Shown here in pieces: positions 24,367 through 34,053 of a stretch of DNA of 46,746 nt. The position numbers and the translations under genes were made by a program. The notes under the pieces were generated by a model, which saw nothing but the letters and a program-made list of their open reading frames with translations, was not told where the DNA came from and did no database searches. This DNA comes from Chitinophagaceae bacterium (GTDB lineage: Bacteria > Bacteroidota > Bacteroidia > Chitinophagales > Chitinophagaceae), in NCBI GenBank assembly GCA_013140985.1, contig JABFRU010000004.1, forward strand, positions 1-46,746, in the 5' to 3' direction. How positions within the stretch are numbered: the first letter of the stretch is position 1; every line of letters begins with the position of its first letter.

Positions 24367-25740
24367 TTAACTGATGGGTTTAAGTTTTGCAGTGAAATGA
24401 CGGAGCAGGGGAGTTTCTTCGGTTATCTCCAGTCCTTTTATTTCGTTCCTTTTCCGGAATACTTCAATGATAACTTCTGCTACGTAATCAATATGACTTT
24501 GAGTATATACTCTTCTCGGAATTGCTAACCTCACCAACTCCATTTGCGATGGGATCAGCTGATGATTTGGGGCGTATTTACCAAACATCAGCGAACCGAT
24601 CTCTACACTCCGGATCCCGCCTTCAACATACAAAGCACAAACCAATGCTTGCCCCGGATATTGCTCCACCGGAATATGTGGAAGAAACTCTTTTGCATCA
24701 ATATATACGGCATGTCCGCCGGCTGGCTGTATCACCGGTACATTGGCAGTAATTAATTTGTTAGTGAGATATTCAATGCTTCGGATGCGGTATTGCAGAT
24801 AATGTTCATCCATTACTTCTTTTAAACCAATGGCAATGGCTTCGAGGTCACGGCCTGCCAAACCACCATAGGTTGTAAAGCCTTCGGTGATGATCAAAAG
24901 ATTCCGGCAGCGGACAGCCAGCTCCATATCTCTCATGGCAAGAAATCCACCGATGTTGGCAAAGGCATCTTTCTTTGCACTCATAGTACACCCATCAGAA
25001 TAAGAAAAAAGTTCAACCGCAATCTCAGGAACTGATTTGCCGGCATAACCTTCTTCCCTCAGTTTGATAAAATAACTATTCTCTGCAAACCGGCAGGCGT
25101 CAATAAAAAAAGGAATGTTATGTTGTTTGCAAACTTCACTGGCAGCTTTTATATTTTGCATACTCACTGGCTGGCCGCCACCTGAATTATTGGTGATAGT
25201 CATAATGACCATCGGAATATTACCTGCTCCTTTTTGATCGATCATTTTTTTCAGGAGATCTATGTCCATGTTTCCTTTGAAGGGAGCAGGGAAGGAGGGA
25301 TACTTCCCTGCTTCACACAAACAGTCGATGCCTTCAGCACCTGAGAATTCTATATTGGCCCTCGTTGTGTCAAATAATGTATTACTGATAAAATATTTTC
25401 CTTTTCCGCCAAGAATGCTGAAGAGGATCTTTTCCGCGGCTCTTCCCTGGTGAGTGGGAATTACAATCGGAAATCCAGTTATCTCTTTTACTGATTGCTC
25501 AAAATGAAAAAAACTGGAACTGCCGGCATACGACTCATCACCTCGCATGATGCCTGCCCACTGGTCGCTGCTCATAGCGGAGGTTCCGCTATCAGTGAGC
25601 AGGTCAATCAATACATCATCCGCATGAATCCTGAAGGGATTGTAATGTGCCTTTTCGAGGATCACTTTTCGTTCTTTCTTCGTAGTAAAATGGATTGGCT
25701 CAACCGATTTTATTTTGAATGGCTCTATGATGGTTTTCAT
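24367..25740 (-). CDS. tnaA: Tryptophanase (beta-eliminating lyase family)
   Basis: The 457-residue PLP enzyme shows PTHQGRAAEKI, NTLFDTTRANI, MTITNNSGGGQPVSMQNIK, IDACRFAENSYFIK and SAKKDAFANIGGFLAM; the PLP Lys is K257. The C-terminus VRLAIPRRVYTQSHIDYV and LRHFTAKLKP matches both tryptophanase and tyrosine phenol-lyase. SVEIGS near residue 390 is the tryptophanase version; tyrosine phenol-lyase has an Arg in that region (MERG). Reaction: Trp to indole, pyruvate and NH3. Pyruvate could feed the neighbouring PFOR. No TnaC-like leader was seen in the 159 bp upstream. Confidence 0.85.
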   Translation of the reverse strand: MKTIIEPFKIKSVEPIHFTTKKERKVILEKAHYNPFRIHADDVLIDLLTDSGTSAMSSDQWAGIMRGDESYAGSSSFFHFEQSVKEITGFPIVIPTHQGRAAEKILFSILGGKGKYFISNTLFDTTRANIEFSGAEGIDCLCEAGKYPSFPAPFKGNMDIDLLKKMIDQKGAGNIPMVIMTITNNSGGGQPVSMQNIKAASEVCKQHNIPFFIDACRFAENSYFIKLREEGYAGKSVPEIAVELFSYSDGCTMSAKKDAFANIGGFLAMRDMELAVRCRNLLIITEGFTTYGGLAGRDLEAIAIGLKEVMDEHYLQYRIRSIEYLTNKLITANVPVIQPAGGHAVYIDAKEFLPHIPVEQYPGQALVCALYVEGGIRSVEIGSLMFGKYAPNHQLIPSQMELVRLAIPRRVYTQSHIDYVAEVIIEVFRKRNEIKGLEITEETPLLRHFTAKLKPIS

Positions 25741-25899
25741 ACTGAAGTTTTTTTGGGATGGTTACCTTGAGGAATAAAATGACATTAAATGAACGGGAAG
25801 AAACTTCAGGTAGGTTTGCAGATGATATTTTTCCAGAGACGCATAATATATAAGCTGACCAAAAGTAAGCTGTAGAAGCCTGGCGGCTTATGACTTTAA

Positions 25900-26349
25900 T
25901 CAGACCCCAAACTGACAAAGGTGGTGGTCAATATGCTTCCACATGGCCTTGCTCCAGTTTTCTTTGGTCATCTTTCCAAATACAGGATGTCTTTCGCCTT
26001 TGATATTTGATTCGGTGAATTGGCCGATCAGCTCAATGACAGCAGTTTTTTCTTTTTCAAAATCTTTCTCTGTGCCAGTCATAATAAAAGTAGTATCGGT
26101 GGGCAACCCTTTTTTATAAGGCTTTTCATCCCATAATTTACTTTTGAAAAAAGGCAGGATCAGTTTGAAAAAGAAATGCCCTTTTGGTTTGTGCGTACCA
26201 TAAGCAATTTTTATAGCCGGCTGTAAATGTGCCAGCATTTGTGACACATTCATTTTACCCCATTGCCTTTGTGATTGCGGAGTTAGTTTGTTTATTCTGC
26301 TAACGATCTCCTGTTTTACAACAGGGTCAAATAAATTTTTTATTTCCAT
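25900..26349 (-). CDS. DUF1569 (DinB superfamily) protein
   Basis: The 149-residue protein begins MEIKNLFDPVVKQEIVSRINKL and has MNVSQMLAHLQPAIKIAYG with a His at the DinB metal position, then HPVFGKMTKENWSKAMWKHIDHHLCQFGV with two more His. This pattern is that of DUF1569 proteins, a four-helix bundle related to DinB. Function unknown. The ATG is at 26349 (a GTG directly before it also starts in frame). It is 11 bp downstream of the proline-rich gene and could be co-transcribed with the nuo operon. Confidence 0.75.
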   Translation of the reverse strand: MEIKNLFDPVVKQEIVSRINKLTPQSQRQWGKMNVSQMLAHLQPAIKIAYGTHKPKGHFFFKLILPFFKSKLWDEKPYKKGLPTDTTFIMTGTEKDFEKEKTAVIELIGQFTESNIKGERHPVFGKMTKENWSKAMWKHIDHHLCQFGV

Positions 26350-26360
26350 CACGAGTGATT

Positions 26361-26744
26361 TTATTTTTCATAATAAGGGACTTCATCATCATTTACCATT
26401 TCTTCCTGGTTCCAGTAAGCCCATGTAACGATACTTCCTTTTTTTGTTTTCAGCATTCGTCCAAAGATCGCATTGATAGGATTGAAAGTATAATCCGTAA
26501 CACCCATGGTGAATGTTTCCGGTGCTGGTGGTGGAGGTGGGGCTTCAACAACTGGCTCACCTTCTTTAGGTGGAGGCGGGGCAGCTACTTTTGGCGGGGG
26601 AGTTTGGACAGTTACAATTGTATAACCATTCAGCTCCAGCAATTCTTTTAAGAAAGCAATTCTTTCCGGCTTTGCATTTTTTTCTACGATGCCGCATTTG
26701 ATGCCATTCAGTTCTTCGAATTCATGATTTTTATTAAGAGCCAT
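26361..26744 (-). CDS. Proline-rich small protein at the end of the nuo operon
   Basis: The 127-residue soluble protein has a globular N-terminus (KNAKPERIAFLKELLELNGYTIVTVQT), a low-complexity linker with PPPK, PPPPKEG and PPPPPAPETF, and a C-terminal segment (DYTFNPINAIFGRMLKTKKG). Unknown family. Its ATG is 1 bp after the nuoN stop, so it is surely co-transcribed; it may be an accessory of complex I or a passenger. Confidence 0.7.
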   Translation of the reverse strand: MALNKNHEFEELNGIKCGIVEKNAKPERIAFLKELLELNGYTIVTVQTPPPKVAAPPPPKEGEPVVEAPPPPPAPETFTMGVTDYTFNPINAIFGRMLKTKKGSIVTWAYWNQEEMVNDDEVPYYEK

Positions 26745-26745
26745 C

Positions 26746-28146
26746 TTAGTTCATTAAAGATTGAATGTAATCGTAGATCCAGCTCAATAAGCCAACCAGC
26801 ACAATGGCTGCTGCACACAGTATCAATGCAAATTTAACGGTGCTGTTCGTTTTTATTTTCTCAACGGGTTGTTCGTTCTTATCCATGAACATGGCTCTCA
26901 CCACTCTTAAATAATAATACAGCGAGATGATCATGTTCAATGCAGCCACCGTAACGAACCAGTATGCTCCTTTGGCAGCGCCGGAGCTGATCAAAAATAA
27001 TTTTCCAAAGAAACCGGCGGTAGGAGGAATGCCGGCTAAAGAAAATAATGCCAGTGTCAATATCCAGCAAAGGAATGGATTAGTCTTGTACAAACCTTTA
27101 TAGTCATCAATATTCTCTTTGCCGGAATGTTCGCTGATCACCGAAGCAACACCAAATGCAGCGAGGTTGGAAAAAACATAGATTAAAATAAAATAAACGA
27201 CAGCCGTAGTTCCATCCGGATAACCTGACATGCCTACGAGAATGAAACCAACCTGTGCGATCGAAGAAAAAGCAAGAAATCGTTTTATATTTTGCTGGCG
27301 CAGGGCAAACAGGTTTCCAATGATCATAGTGATCACAGCCAGTATCACCAGCATGAGATACCATGTTTCAAACATTTTTTGGAATGGTATGTATAGTGCA
27401 GCAATAAAAACAAAAGCAATAGAACCTTTTGAAATAACCGATAAGAAAGATGTAGTAGCAATGGGCGAACCTTCATACACATCTGCAGTCCACAAATGAA
27501 AAGGAACGATTGATAATTTGAAAGCAAAAGCACCGATCAGCATGGCAAAGGCCAGTATTTGAAATGCGCTGCCATCCAATTGTCCCGGCAATTCTGCAAA
27601 ACTGATCGTGCCGGTAGCACCATAGATCAACGAAATGCCAAACAATAATATCCCGGATGAAAATGCAGAAGAGAATATCATCTTCATGGCTCCTTCAGAA
27701 GAACGTTTTTTCTCCAGGTCAAAATTGGCCATGGCTGCCACAGGAATGCTGGCCAGTTCCAATGCTAAATAGAACATCAGCAGGTTACCGCTGGAGATCA
27801 TAAAGAACATTCCCAGCAAGGCTGATAACATCAGCATGAAGAATTCAGGAAGATGCGGGGTCTTCTTCAACCAATCTGCACACAATAATGAAATAAGGTA
27901 AACACCGAGATTCAAAATATTCTTCTCAAAGACTATCAGTTCATTGGTGTAAAACATGTCGCCAAACAAATGACCGTTCTTATTGAAGAAGAATCCAGCA
28001 ATAAAATTCACCAGCAATAAAACCTGTAATAATGGCAACAAATTCTCATTCTTCATCCCCTTGCCGATCTTAATGAACAGCAAAATGAAGATGATGAGGG
28101 TGATCACCAGTTCGGATTTCATCAATATCAAAAAATCGTTCAACAT
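26746..28146 (-). CDS. nuoN: NADH-quinone oxidoreductase subunit N
   Basis: The 466-residue membrane protein has about 14 helices and the proton-pumping antiporter pattern: MFYLALELASIPVAAM, FKLSIVPFHLWTADVYEGSPIA (TM Lys, His and the DxYEGSP loop), RFLAFSSIAQVGFILVG, FSLAGIPPTAGFFGK. This is an antiporter-like proton channel of complex I. It is the last nuo subunit of the operon. Confidence 0.93.
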   Translation of the reverse strand: MLNDFLILMKSELVITLIIFILLFIKIGKGMKNENLLPLLQVLLLVNFIAGFFFNKNGHLFGDMFYTNELIVFEKNILNLGVYLISLLCADWLKKTPHLPEFFMLMLSALLGMFFMISSGNLLMFYLALELASIPVAAMANFDLEKKRSSEGAMKMIFSSAFSSGILLFGISLIYGATGTISFAELPGQLDGSAFQILAFAMLIGAFAFKLSIVPFHLWTADVYEGSPIATTSFLSVISKGSIAFVFIAALYIPFQKMFETWYLMLVILAVITMIIGNLFALRQQNIKRFLAFSSIAQVGFILVGMSGYPDGTTAVVYFILIYVFSNLAAFGVASVISEHSGKENIDDYKGLYKTNPFLCWILTLALFSLAGIPPTAGFFGKLFLISSGAAKGAYWFVTVAALNMIISLYYYLRVVRAMFMDKNEQPVEKIKTNSTVKFALILCAAAIVLVGLLSWIYDYIQSLMN

Positions 28147-28167
28147 TACTTTCTTATTCTTTATTTC

Positions 28168-29643
28168 TTATTTCCCGGCGATCTTATTCATTATTATTTC
28201 TGCCGCCGGTCTTACCAGGTCATTCAACCAGCCGGGTATGATACCGATAACTATAATTCCCGCCACTAATATTATTGCAGCCAGTTTTTCATTCCATGTT
28301 GCATCTCTTAATTGCGATTGATTCTTCTTGATCGGTCCCATGGCCACTTGTCCAATTGCCCGTAAAATATAAACAGCCGTTACCACAATGGACATACAAG
28401 CTGCAATAGTTGCAATACGATGGAAAGCACTTGCATTTTCCCATGAACCCATAAAGATGGTCATCTCTGCTACGAAACCACTCAGCCCCGGTAATCCCAG
28501 CGAACATAATCCTACAATAAAAAATACGGTGCTGATGAATGGCATCACTTTCATCAGTCCGCCCATTTCACTTACCTGTCTTGTATGCGTTCGGTCGTAG
28601 ATCATTCCAATAACAGCAAAGAAAAGGGCTGTCATCAAACCATGGCTGACCATTTGCATAACAGCGCCGGTAACAGCAGTGGTGGTTAACATGCCAATGC
28701 CGAGCAAAACAAATCCGCAATGACTTACCGAAGAGTAGGCGTTGATATATTTAAGGTCCTTCTGCATCATTGTAGCGAAGGCGCCATATAAAATGGCAAT
28801 GCTGGATAGAATGATAATGATGTTCGAATATTGATGCGCTGCTTCCGGCATCAAATAAGCAGCTACACGCAAACAACCATAGCCGCCGAGCTTCATGGAG
28901 ATACCGGCGAGGAACATGGAACCGGCAGTGGGAGCAGAGGAGTGACCATCAGGTACCCATGTATGCAATGGAAATATCGCAGTGAATACACCGAAACCAA
29001 CAAATAATAAAGGAAAGACGATCCGTTGTGTATCTTCTGCGATTTTTATTTTAGATAGACTCAACAGATCAAAACTATGACCCGAAGAAAAGTATAACCC
29101 AAGAATCCCTACCAGTACCAATGCAGAGCCGCCCATTAACATCAAAGCCAGTTTATTGGCGCTGTATTCTTTTTTGCCGCTGCCCCATATTCCGATCAAT
29201 AAATATTTTGGAATAACTGCTATTTCCAGGAAAAAGAAAAGAACAAAAAGATCAAGGGAGATAAAGAAACCATAAGCGCCGAGACTTAGTAAGATCAGCA
29301 GGAAATAAAATTCCTTGGTCATCTTTTCAATATTCCAGGAAACCAATACACCAGCCACCACAACAAATGAAGTGAGTAAGATCATAGCTATGGAAATTCC
29401 ATCTACACCCAGGTGGAAGTTGATATGCCAGGCAGGGAACAAAGCATAATTCTGTTCGAATAACATTTCCGCTTCATTTCCCCCGGCTCTTTCTTTAGTA
29501 AAAGCACAATAAAGGATAATGGATAAGATCAGTTGTGCAACAGCACCGGCAAATGATATCCATCTTACCTGTTGTTTATTGCGGGACAATAGTGCAGCAA
29601 CGGCAGTCAGTAATGGGATAATTATGAGTAATAAAAGATTCAT
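28168..29643 (-). CDS. nuoM: NADH-quinone oxidoreductase subunit M
   Basis: The 491-residue antiporter-like subunit contains NFHLGVDGISIAM, FFFLEIAVIPKYLLIGIWG (with the conserved Glu), TAIFPLHTWVPDGHSSAPTAGSMFLAGISMKLGGYG, KYINAYSSVSHCGFVLLGIG and SHGLMTALFFAV. It pumps protons in the membrane arm. Gap to nuoN is 21 bp and to nuoL 7 bp. Confidence 0.95.
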   Translation of the reverse strand: MNLLLLIIIPLLTAVAALLSRNKQQVRWISFAGAVAQLILSIILYCAFTKERAGGNEAEMLFEQNYALFPAWHINFHLGVDGISIAMILLTSFVVVAGVLVSWNIEKMTKEFYFLLILLSLGAYGFFISLDLFVLFFFLEIAVIPKYLLIGIWGSGKKEYSANKLALMLMGGSALVLVGILGLYFSSGHSFDLLSLSKIKIAEDTQRIVFPLLFVGFGVFTAIFPLHTWVPDGHSSAPTAGSMFLAGISMKLGGYGCLRVAAYLMPEAAHQYSNIIIILSSIAILYGAFATMMQKDLKYINAYSSVSHCGFVLLGIGMLTTTAVTGAVMQMVSHGLMTALFFAVIGMIYDRTHTRQVSEMGGLMKVMPFISTVFFIVGLCSLGLPGLSGFVAEMTIFMGSWENASAFHRIATIAACMSIVVTAVYILRAIGQVAMGPIKKNQSQLRDATWNEKLAAIILVAGIIVIGIIPGWLNDLVRPAAEIIMNKIAGK

Positions 29644-29650
29644 TCAGTTT

Positions 29651-31597
29651 TTATTTCCATGCATAAATGAACAACACCGCTAAGCCAATAACTCCCAGTA
29701 AAAAATAAATAGCATACGACTGCACTTTACCTGACTGCACTTTTTTAATCCCTTCAGACACCTTTGCCGTTGTATTGCCGGTAAAATTGATCATTCCATC
29801 CACCACATTCCTGTCAAACCAGGCGGCAGGTCTTCCAATTAAATTGAATAATATTTTTTTAGTGATGAAAAGATAAATCTCATCAATATAAAATTTATTG
29901 TAAGCTGTTTTATAAAATCCATAAACAGATGCGGTGAGTTTGCCGGGCCTTTCATTTTGTTTCAAGTATAACCACATCGCTAAAAAGATGCCGGCCAGTC
30001 CCAATGCAACAGGAAGGATGGAGAACTGCAGATCAAAATGACTTTCGAGTCGTGTACCATCTGATGTTACAAAATGACCAAAAGGGATAAAACCTGCAGC
30101 AATTGCGCCAATGGCCAATACGATCAATGGCATCATCATACTAAAACCACCTTCACTGTGATGGGCCTCGCCCCGGCCCTCTCCTGGCGGAGAGGGGGTC
30201 TTGTTCCAAAAGATAGAGAAATACAAACGGAACATATAAAAGGCAGTCAATCCGGAAGTGAACAATGCGATATAATATATAGCAGTGTTGTTGTGATAAG
30301 CAGCCAATAATATTTCTTCTTTGCTGAAAAAACCTGCGAATGGAGGAATACCGGCAATAGCCAAACAAGCAATAAGGAAAGTAATATGTGTAATGGGCAT
30401 GAATTTCCTTAAACCACCCATATCTCTCATATCATTACTGTGCACATAATGTATAACAGCACCGGCGCCAAGGAACAACAATGCTTTGAACATCGCATGG
30501 GTGAAAAGATGGAACATGGAGGCTGTGTAACCCAAACCTGCTTCGCCACCATATCCTGATACGCCGAGTGCAAACATCATAAAACCTATTTGCGACATAG
30601 TGGAATAAGCCAGCACTCTTTTAATATCTGTTTGTGTGCAGGCAATGATAGCAGCAATGATCGCCGAGACAGCGCCGACCCAGCCAACAATTTCTAATAC
30701 GCCGGGAGTAGTAATGGAAAACACCGGGAACAATCTTGCGACCAGGAACACACCGGCGACTACCATCGTTGCTGCATGTATCAATGCAGAAACAGGAGTG
30801 GGACCTTCCATGGCGTCGGGTAACCAGATATGCAATGGGAACATGGCGCTTTTTCCGGCGCCGCCGATAAATACCAATGCCGCTCCCCATGTCAACGCAG
30901 ATGCACCGAGGAAAGTGGAGGCAGCTGCCTTCGCTTGAGTTGATCCCGATGATGTCAATGTGTCGATCATCGTATTGAAATCAAGTGTACCGGAACTATA
31001 GGATAAAATCAAAATGCCAATTAAAAAACCCAGATCAGCAAAACGGGTAACGATAAAAGCTTTTTTGCAAGCTGCAACGGCAGATGGTTTATTATAATAA
31101 TAACCGATCAGCAAGAATGATGAAACACCCACCAGTTCCCAGAAGATATAGATCTGGAAAAGATTGGAAGAGATGACCAGCCCGAGCATGGAGAAAGTGA
31201 ACAAGGCTAAGAAGGAATAATAAGTAGGAAACCTTTCTTCGCCTTTCATATAACCCAGGCTGTAAATATGCACCATCAATGAAACGAAAGTGACAACAAC
31301 GAGCATCATCACAGAGATAGGATCGAGCAGGATGCCCATATCAATGGAAACCCCTTTTGAGAATTCAAGCCAGGTATAATTGAACGCAATTATTTCCTGG
31401 TAGCTGCCGGCTACTTTTCCATAAACAAAAAAATATTCATAAGCCGTATATAAAGCAAGTACTGTTGATGCCAGCAATAAGATAGTTCCGATGATACCGG
31501 AGCTTTTCTTAAAATATTTTCTGCCGAATAATCCCAATAGCAGGAAACCTGCCAGTGGCAGCAGCGGGATCAAAGCAATTAGTGTGGCGTTCGGCAT
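29651..31597 (-). CDS. nuoL: NADH-quinone oxidoreductase subunit L
   Basis: The 648-residue subunit has the largest antiporter-like core: FSMLGLVISSNLFQIYIFWELVGVSSFLLIGYYYN, KSAMFPLHIWLPDAMEGPTPVSALIHAATMVVAG, DIKRVLAYSTMSQIGFMM, and a long C-terminal lateral-helix region. Around residue 463-480 it has an insertion NKTPSPPGEGRGEAHHSEGG produced by an in-frame GC-rich palindromic element, in a loop between helices. Protons are pumped at this distal subunit. Confidence 0.95.
   Translation of the reverse strand: MPNATLIALIPLLPLAGFLLLGLFGRKYFKKSSGIIGTILLLASTVLALYTAYEYFFVYGKVAGSYQEIIAFNYTWLEFSKGVSIDMGILLDPISVMMLVVVTFVSLMVHIYSLGYMKGEERFPTYYSFLALFTFSMLGLVISSNLFQIYIFWELVGVSSFLLIGYYYNKPSAVAACKKAFIVTRFADLGFLIGILILSYSSGTLDFNTMIDTLTSSGSTQAKAAASTFLGASALTWGAALVFIGGAGKSAMFPLHIWLPDAMEGPTPVSALIHAATMVVAGVFLVARLFPVFSITTPGVLEIVGWVGAVSAIIAAIIACTQTDIKRVLAYSTMSQIGFMMFALGVSGYGGEAGLGYTASMFHLFTHAMFKALLFLGAGAVIHYVHSNDMRDMGGLRKFMPITHITFLIACLAIAGIPPFAGFFSKEEILLAAYHNNTAIYYIALFTSGLTAFYMFRLYFSIFWNKTPSPPGEGRGEAHHSEGGFSMMMPLIVLAIGAIAAGFIPFGHFVTSDGTRLESHFDLQFSILPVALGLAGIFLAMWLYLKQNERPGKLTASVYGFYKTAYNKFYIDEIYLFITKKILFNLIGRPAAWFDRNVVDGMINFTGNTTAKVSEGIKKVQSGKVQSYAIYFLLGVIGLAVLFIYAWK
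30163..30200. repeat. GC-rich palindromic element, copy C, in frame inside nuoL
   Basis: A perfect 8-bp hairpin CCCTCTCC-TGGC-GGAGAGGG (30177-30196) follows GGGCCTCGCCCCGG. It matches copy A at both ends. In nuoL it codes for SPPGEGRGEA. Confidence 0.75.
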
Positions 31598-31598
31598 T

Positions 31599-31916
31599 TT
31601 AATACTTTAATTCTTCAGCACTTTCTACATCAATAGATTTATGACTACGATATAAATTAATGATAATGGCTATTGCTACTGCGGCTTCAGCAGCAGCAAT
31701 AGCGATAATGAATATTGTAAAGAACAGGCCATCCATTTTATGCGGCCATAAATATTTATTGAATGCGATGAAATTAATGTTCACACTGTTCAATATCAGT
31801 TCAATGCTCATCAATATGGTGATCAGGTTCCTTCTTGTAAGGAAACCGTACACACCAATAAAGAACAGTGCGCCGCTGATGAATAATAAATGATATAGTC
31901 CGGGTTCGATATTCAT
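31599..31916 (-). CDS. nuoK: NADH-quinone oxidoreductase subunit K
   Basis: The 105-residue protein has three membrane helices and the family's LYHLLFISGALFFIGVYGF, LITILMSIELILNSVNINFIAF with the membrane Glu needed for proton transfer, and AIAAAEAAVAIAIII. It overlaps nuoJ by one base and is 1 bp upstream of nuoL. Confidence 0.95.
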   Translation of the reverse strand: MNIEPGLYHLLFISGALFFIGVYGFLTRRNLITILMSIELILNSVNINFIAFNKYLWPHKMDGLFFTIFIIAIAAAEAAVAIAIIINLYRSHKSIDVESAEELKY

Positions 31917-32434
31917 TATTTGGGTTCAGGTTTACTTCTTAATGCAATAACGATACATCCGATCATTGCAGCCAGTAACAACATGCTCACTACCTCGAAG
32001 GGTAATGCATAACCGTTTTCGCCGGTGCTCAACATTTGGCCGCCAATATCTTTTACAGTATTGCCGATATGCGGAGCGGATGTTTCTACAAAATCATGCT
32101 GATAGATCTGCAACATTGTTAATGCAAAAGCACAGAATACGGCCAATGCTGAAAATATTTTCCTTCCGATCTTTTGTTTAGCTAATTTTTCCCCGGCTTG
32201 TTGTGTAAGAAAAATGGAAAAGATGATTAATACTACAATGCCGCCTACATACACAACGATCTGCACGGCAGCTATGAATTGATAATCCAACCAGAAATAG
32301 ATACCAGCGATGCCGATCAATGTGAACAATAAATAAATAGCAGCACGGAAGATATGTCTTGTCGAAACGGACAATACAGCACAAACCAATGTAAGTGCAG
32401 CCACCAGGTAAAATATTATACTCGATCCGTTCAT
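31916..32434 (-). CDS. nuoJ: NADH-quinone oxidoreductase subunit J
   Basis: The 172-residue five-helix protein has FYLVAALTLVCAVLSV, RAAIYLLFTLIGIAGIYFWLDYQFIAAVQIVVYVGGIVVLIIFSI split by a pi-bulge like region, and FEVVSMLLLAAMIGCIVIAL. This is the standard NuoJ pattern in the membrane arm. Confidence 0.93.
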   Translation of the reverse strand: MNGSSIIFYLVAALTLVCAVLSVSTRHIFRAAIYLLFTLIGIAGIYFWLDYQFIAAVQIVVYVGGIVVLIIFSIFLTQQAGEKLAKQKIGRKIFSALAVFCAFALTMLQIYQHDFVETSAPHIGNTVKDIGGQMLSTGENGYALPFEVVSMLLLAAMIGCIVIALRSKPEPK

Positions 32435-32458
32435 TGCAGTTAGTCTCTTTATTCTTTA

Positions 32459-32489
32459 GACCTCCAGAGCCCCCTTTTGGGGTTGGGGT
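32459..32489. repeat. GC-rich palindromic element, copy D, between nuoI and nuoJ
   Basis: The hairpin CCCCC-TTTT-GGGG (32470-32482) followed by TTGGGGTTTA resembles the other copies (CCCCAACCCCAAAAGGGGG on the reverse strand). It directly precedes the nuoI stop codon on the reverse strand at 32490. Confidence 0.6.
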
Positions 32490-32963
32490 TTATTCTACTC
32501 CATCCATGATCTTAGATCCGGGATTATTTAAAATTTTTGTCAGTTTATTCCTGTCAAACACACTGTGCTCAAATGTCTGCGCCATTTTAATTGCATCGGA
32601 AGGGCAAGCTTCGATGCAGAGATTGCACATGGTACAGAGTTCGAGATGATACACCAGTTTATCTATCGCTTTCTTTTTCTTTCCATCTATCATATCAAAC
32701 CTGGTAACTACTTTAATTGTCCCATTTGGACAAGCCAGTTCACAAGCCTGGCAGCCGGTACAACGATGTTCATTCTTTTCATCATGCGGCATCACTACTT
32801 CACCTTTGAACCGTTCAGGCAAATTCAATGTCTCCCTGTTATCGGGATATTGTTGCGTGATGATCTCTTTATGATGCGTAAAATAATACAGTGTACGCTT
32901 CATACCCCTGCCCAGCGAACGAACGGCGCCCCAAACATCTTTTATATATTTTCCGACACTCAT
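32490..32963 (-). CDS. nuoI: NADH-quinone oxidoreductase subunit I
   Basis: The 157-residue protein carries two ferredoxin-type 4Fe-4S motifs, CTGCQACELACPNGTI and CTMCNLCIEACPSDAI, binding clusters N6a and N6b. The N-terminus (VRSLGRGMKRTLYYFTHH) includes the usual amphipathic helix. It passes electrons to NuoB. In an operon without nuoE/F/G, this is the entry surface that ferredoxin could use. Confidence 0.95.
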   Translation of the reverse strand: MSVGKYIKDVWGAVRSLGRGMKRTLYYFTHHKEIITQQYPDNRETLNLPERFKGEVVMPHDEKNEHRCTGCQACELACPNGTIKVVTRFDMIDGKKKKAIDKLVYHLELCTMCNLCIEACPSDAIKMAQTFEHSVFDRNKLTKILNNPGSKIMDGVE

Positions 32964-32967
32964 AATT

Positions 32968-34044
32968 TTAAAAATGCCAACCCATAATTGCCATCAATGT
33001 TACCAGCAATAAATTCACCATGCTGATAGGTAACAAGTATTTCCATTCAAGATTCAATAATTGATCGATACGTAATCTTGGGAATGACCACCTGAACCAC
33101 ATGATAACAAATATGAGGAAGAATGTTTTTCCAAAGAACCATAAACTTGACGGTATATAATCCATTGCATTATTAAAGCCAGTCCAGTTGCCAATATGCA
33201 ACGGCATCCATCCGCCGAGGAATATTGTTGCACCGAGGCCGCATACAATAAATACGTTCACATATTCAGCCAAAAAGAACAAAGCGAATTTCATTCCCGA
33301 GTACTCCGTATGAAAACCTGCTGTTAATTCTGATTCGGCTTCGGCAAGATCAAAAGGCGCCCGGTTGGTTTCCGCCGTTACTGCAATAATGAAAATGACG
33401 AATGCAATAATAGCCGGGATATGTCCTTTGAATAACCACCAGCCGTTTCGCTGCGATTCGATTATTTCAGATACCTGCAAACTACCTGTCAGCACAATGA
33501 TCGCTAAAATGGATAGCCCTGCTGATAATTCATAGCTGACGATCTGTGCGCCACTTCGCATGGCGCCGAGTAAGGAGTATTTATTATTGCTGGCCCATCC
33601 TGCCATCAATATGCTGATGACCATGATGGATGAAACTGCTGTTATATACAATACACCAATATTCAGATCCCATAATTGAAAATTCTCGGCAAATGCAATA
33701 GGGGCCAGTAATAACATTGCAACGATCATCGCAACAAAAGGAGCCAGGTTGAACATGATCTTATCGGCGCCGTTCGGGGTCATTCCTTCTTTCACCATTA
33801 GCTTAATGGTATCCGCCATTGACTGCAACATTCCTTTTGGACCAACACGGTTAGGGCCCAGTCTTATTTGCATCCATGCAGAAACTTTTCTTTCCATGAT
33901 GACCAATATCAAACCCAGCATGGCAAATAAACCAATGACAAGCGTTCCGGCAATGACCATTTCGATGATCAATGTCCAGGTAGCATTGAAATTGGCGCTT
34001 AACCAATCATGAATGTTGTCCGATATGTTTGAAAAGCTCCACAT
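32968..34044 (-). CDS. nuoH: NADH-quinone oxidoreductase subunit H
   Basis: The eight-helix protein of 358 residues has AWMQIRLGPNRVGPKGMLQSMADTIKLMVKEG, the quinone-chamber loop with Glu/Arg, and RAPFDLAEAESELTAGFHTEYSGMKFALFF. This is the subunit next to the quinone site. The ATG at 34044 is preferred to the TTG two codons earlier. Confidence 0.95.
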   Translation of the reverse strand: MWSFSNISDNIHDWLSANFNATWTLIIEMVIAGTLVIGLFAMLGLILVIMERKVSAWMQIRLGPNRVGPKGMLQSMADTIKLMVKEGMTPNGADKIMFNLAPFVAMIVAMLLLAPIAFAENFQLWDLNIGVLYITAVSSIMVISILMAGWASNNKYSLLGAMRSGAQIVSYELSAGLSILAIIVLTGSLQVSEIIESQRNGWWLFKGHIPAIIAFVIFIIAVTAETNRAPFDLAEAESELTAGFHTEYSGMKFALFFLAEYVNVFIVCGLGATIFLGGWMPLHIGNWTGFNNAMDYIPSSLWFFGKTFFLIFVIMWFRWSFPRLRIDQLLNLEWKYLLPISMVNLLLVTLMAIMGWHF

Positions 34045-34053
34045 TATCAATTT

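Noticed and set aside
24084-24374. 96-codon open frame after nifJ
   Set aside because: It spans the nifJ terminator and runs into the tnaA 3' end; the translation has no recognisable features and unusual composition.
24367-25740. Tyrosine phenol-lyase instead of tryptophanase
   Set aside because: The SVEIGS segment fits tryptophanase; the lyase for tyrosine has an Arg-containing MERG there. Activity was not tested.
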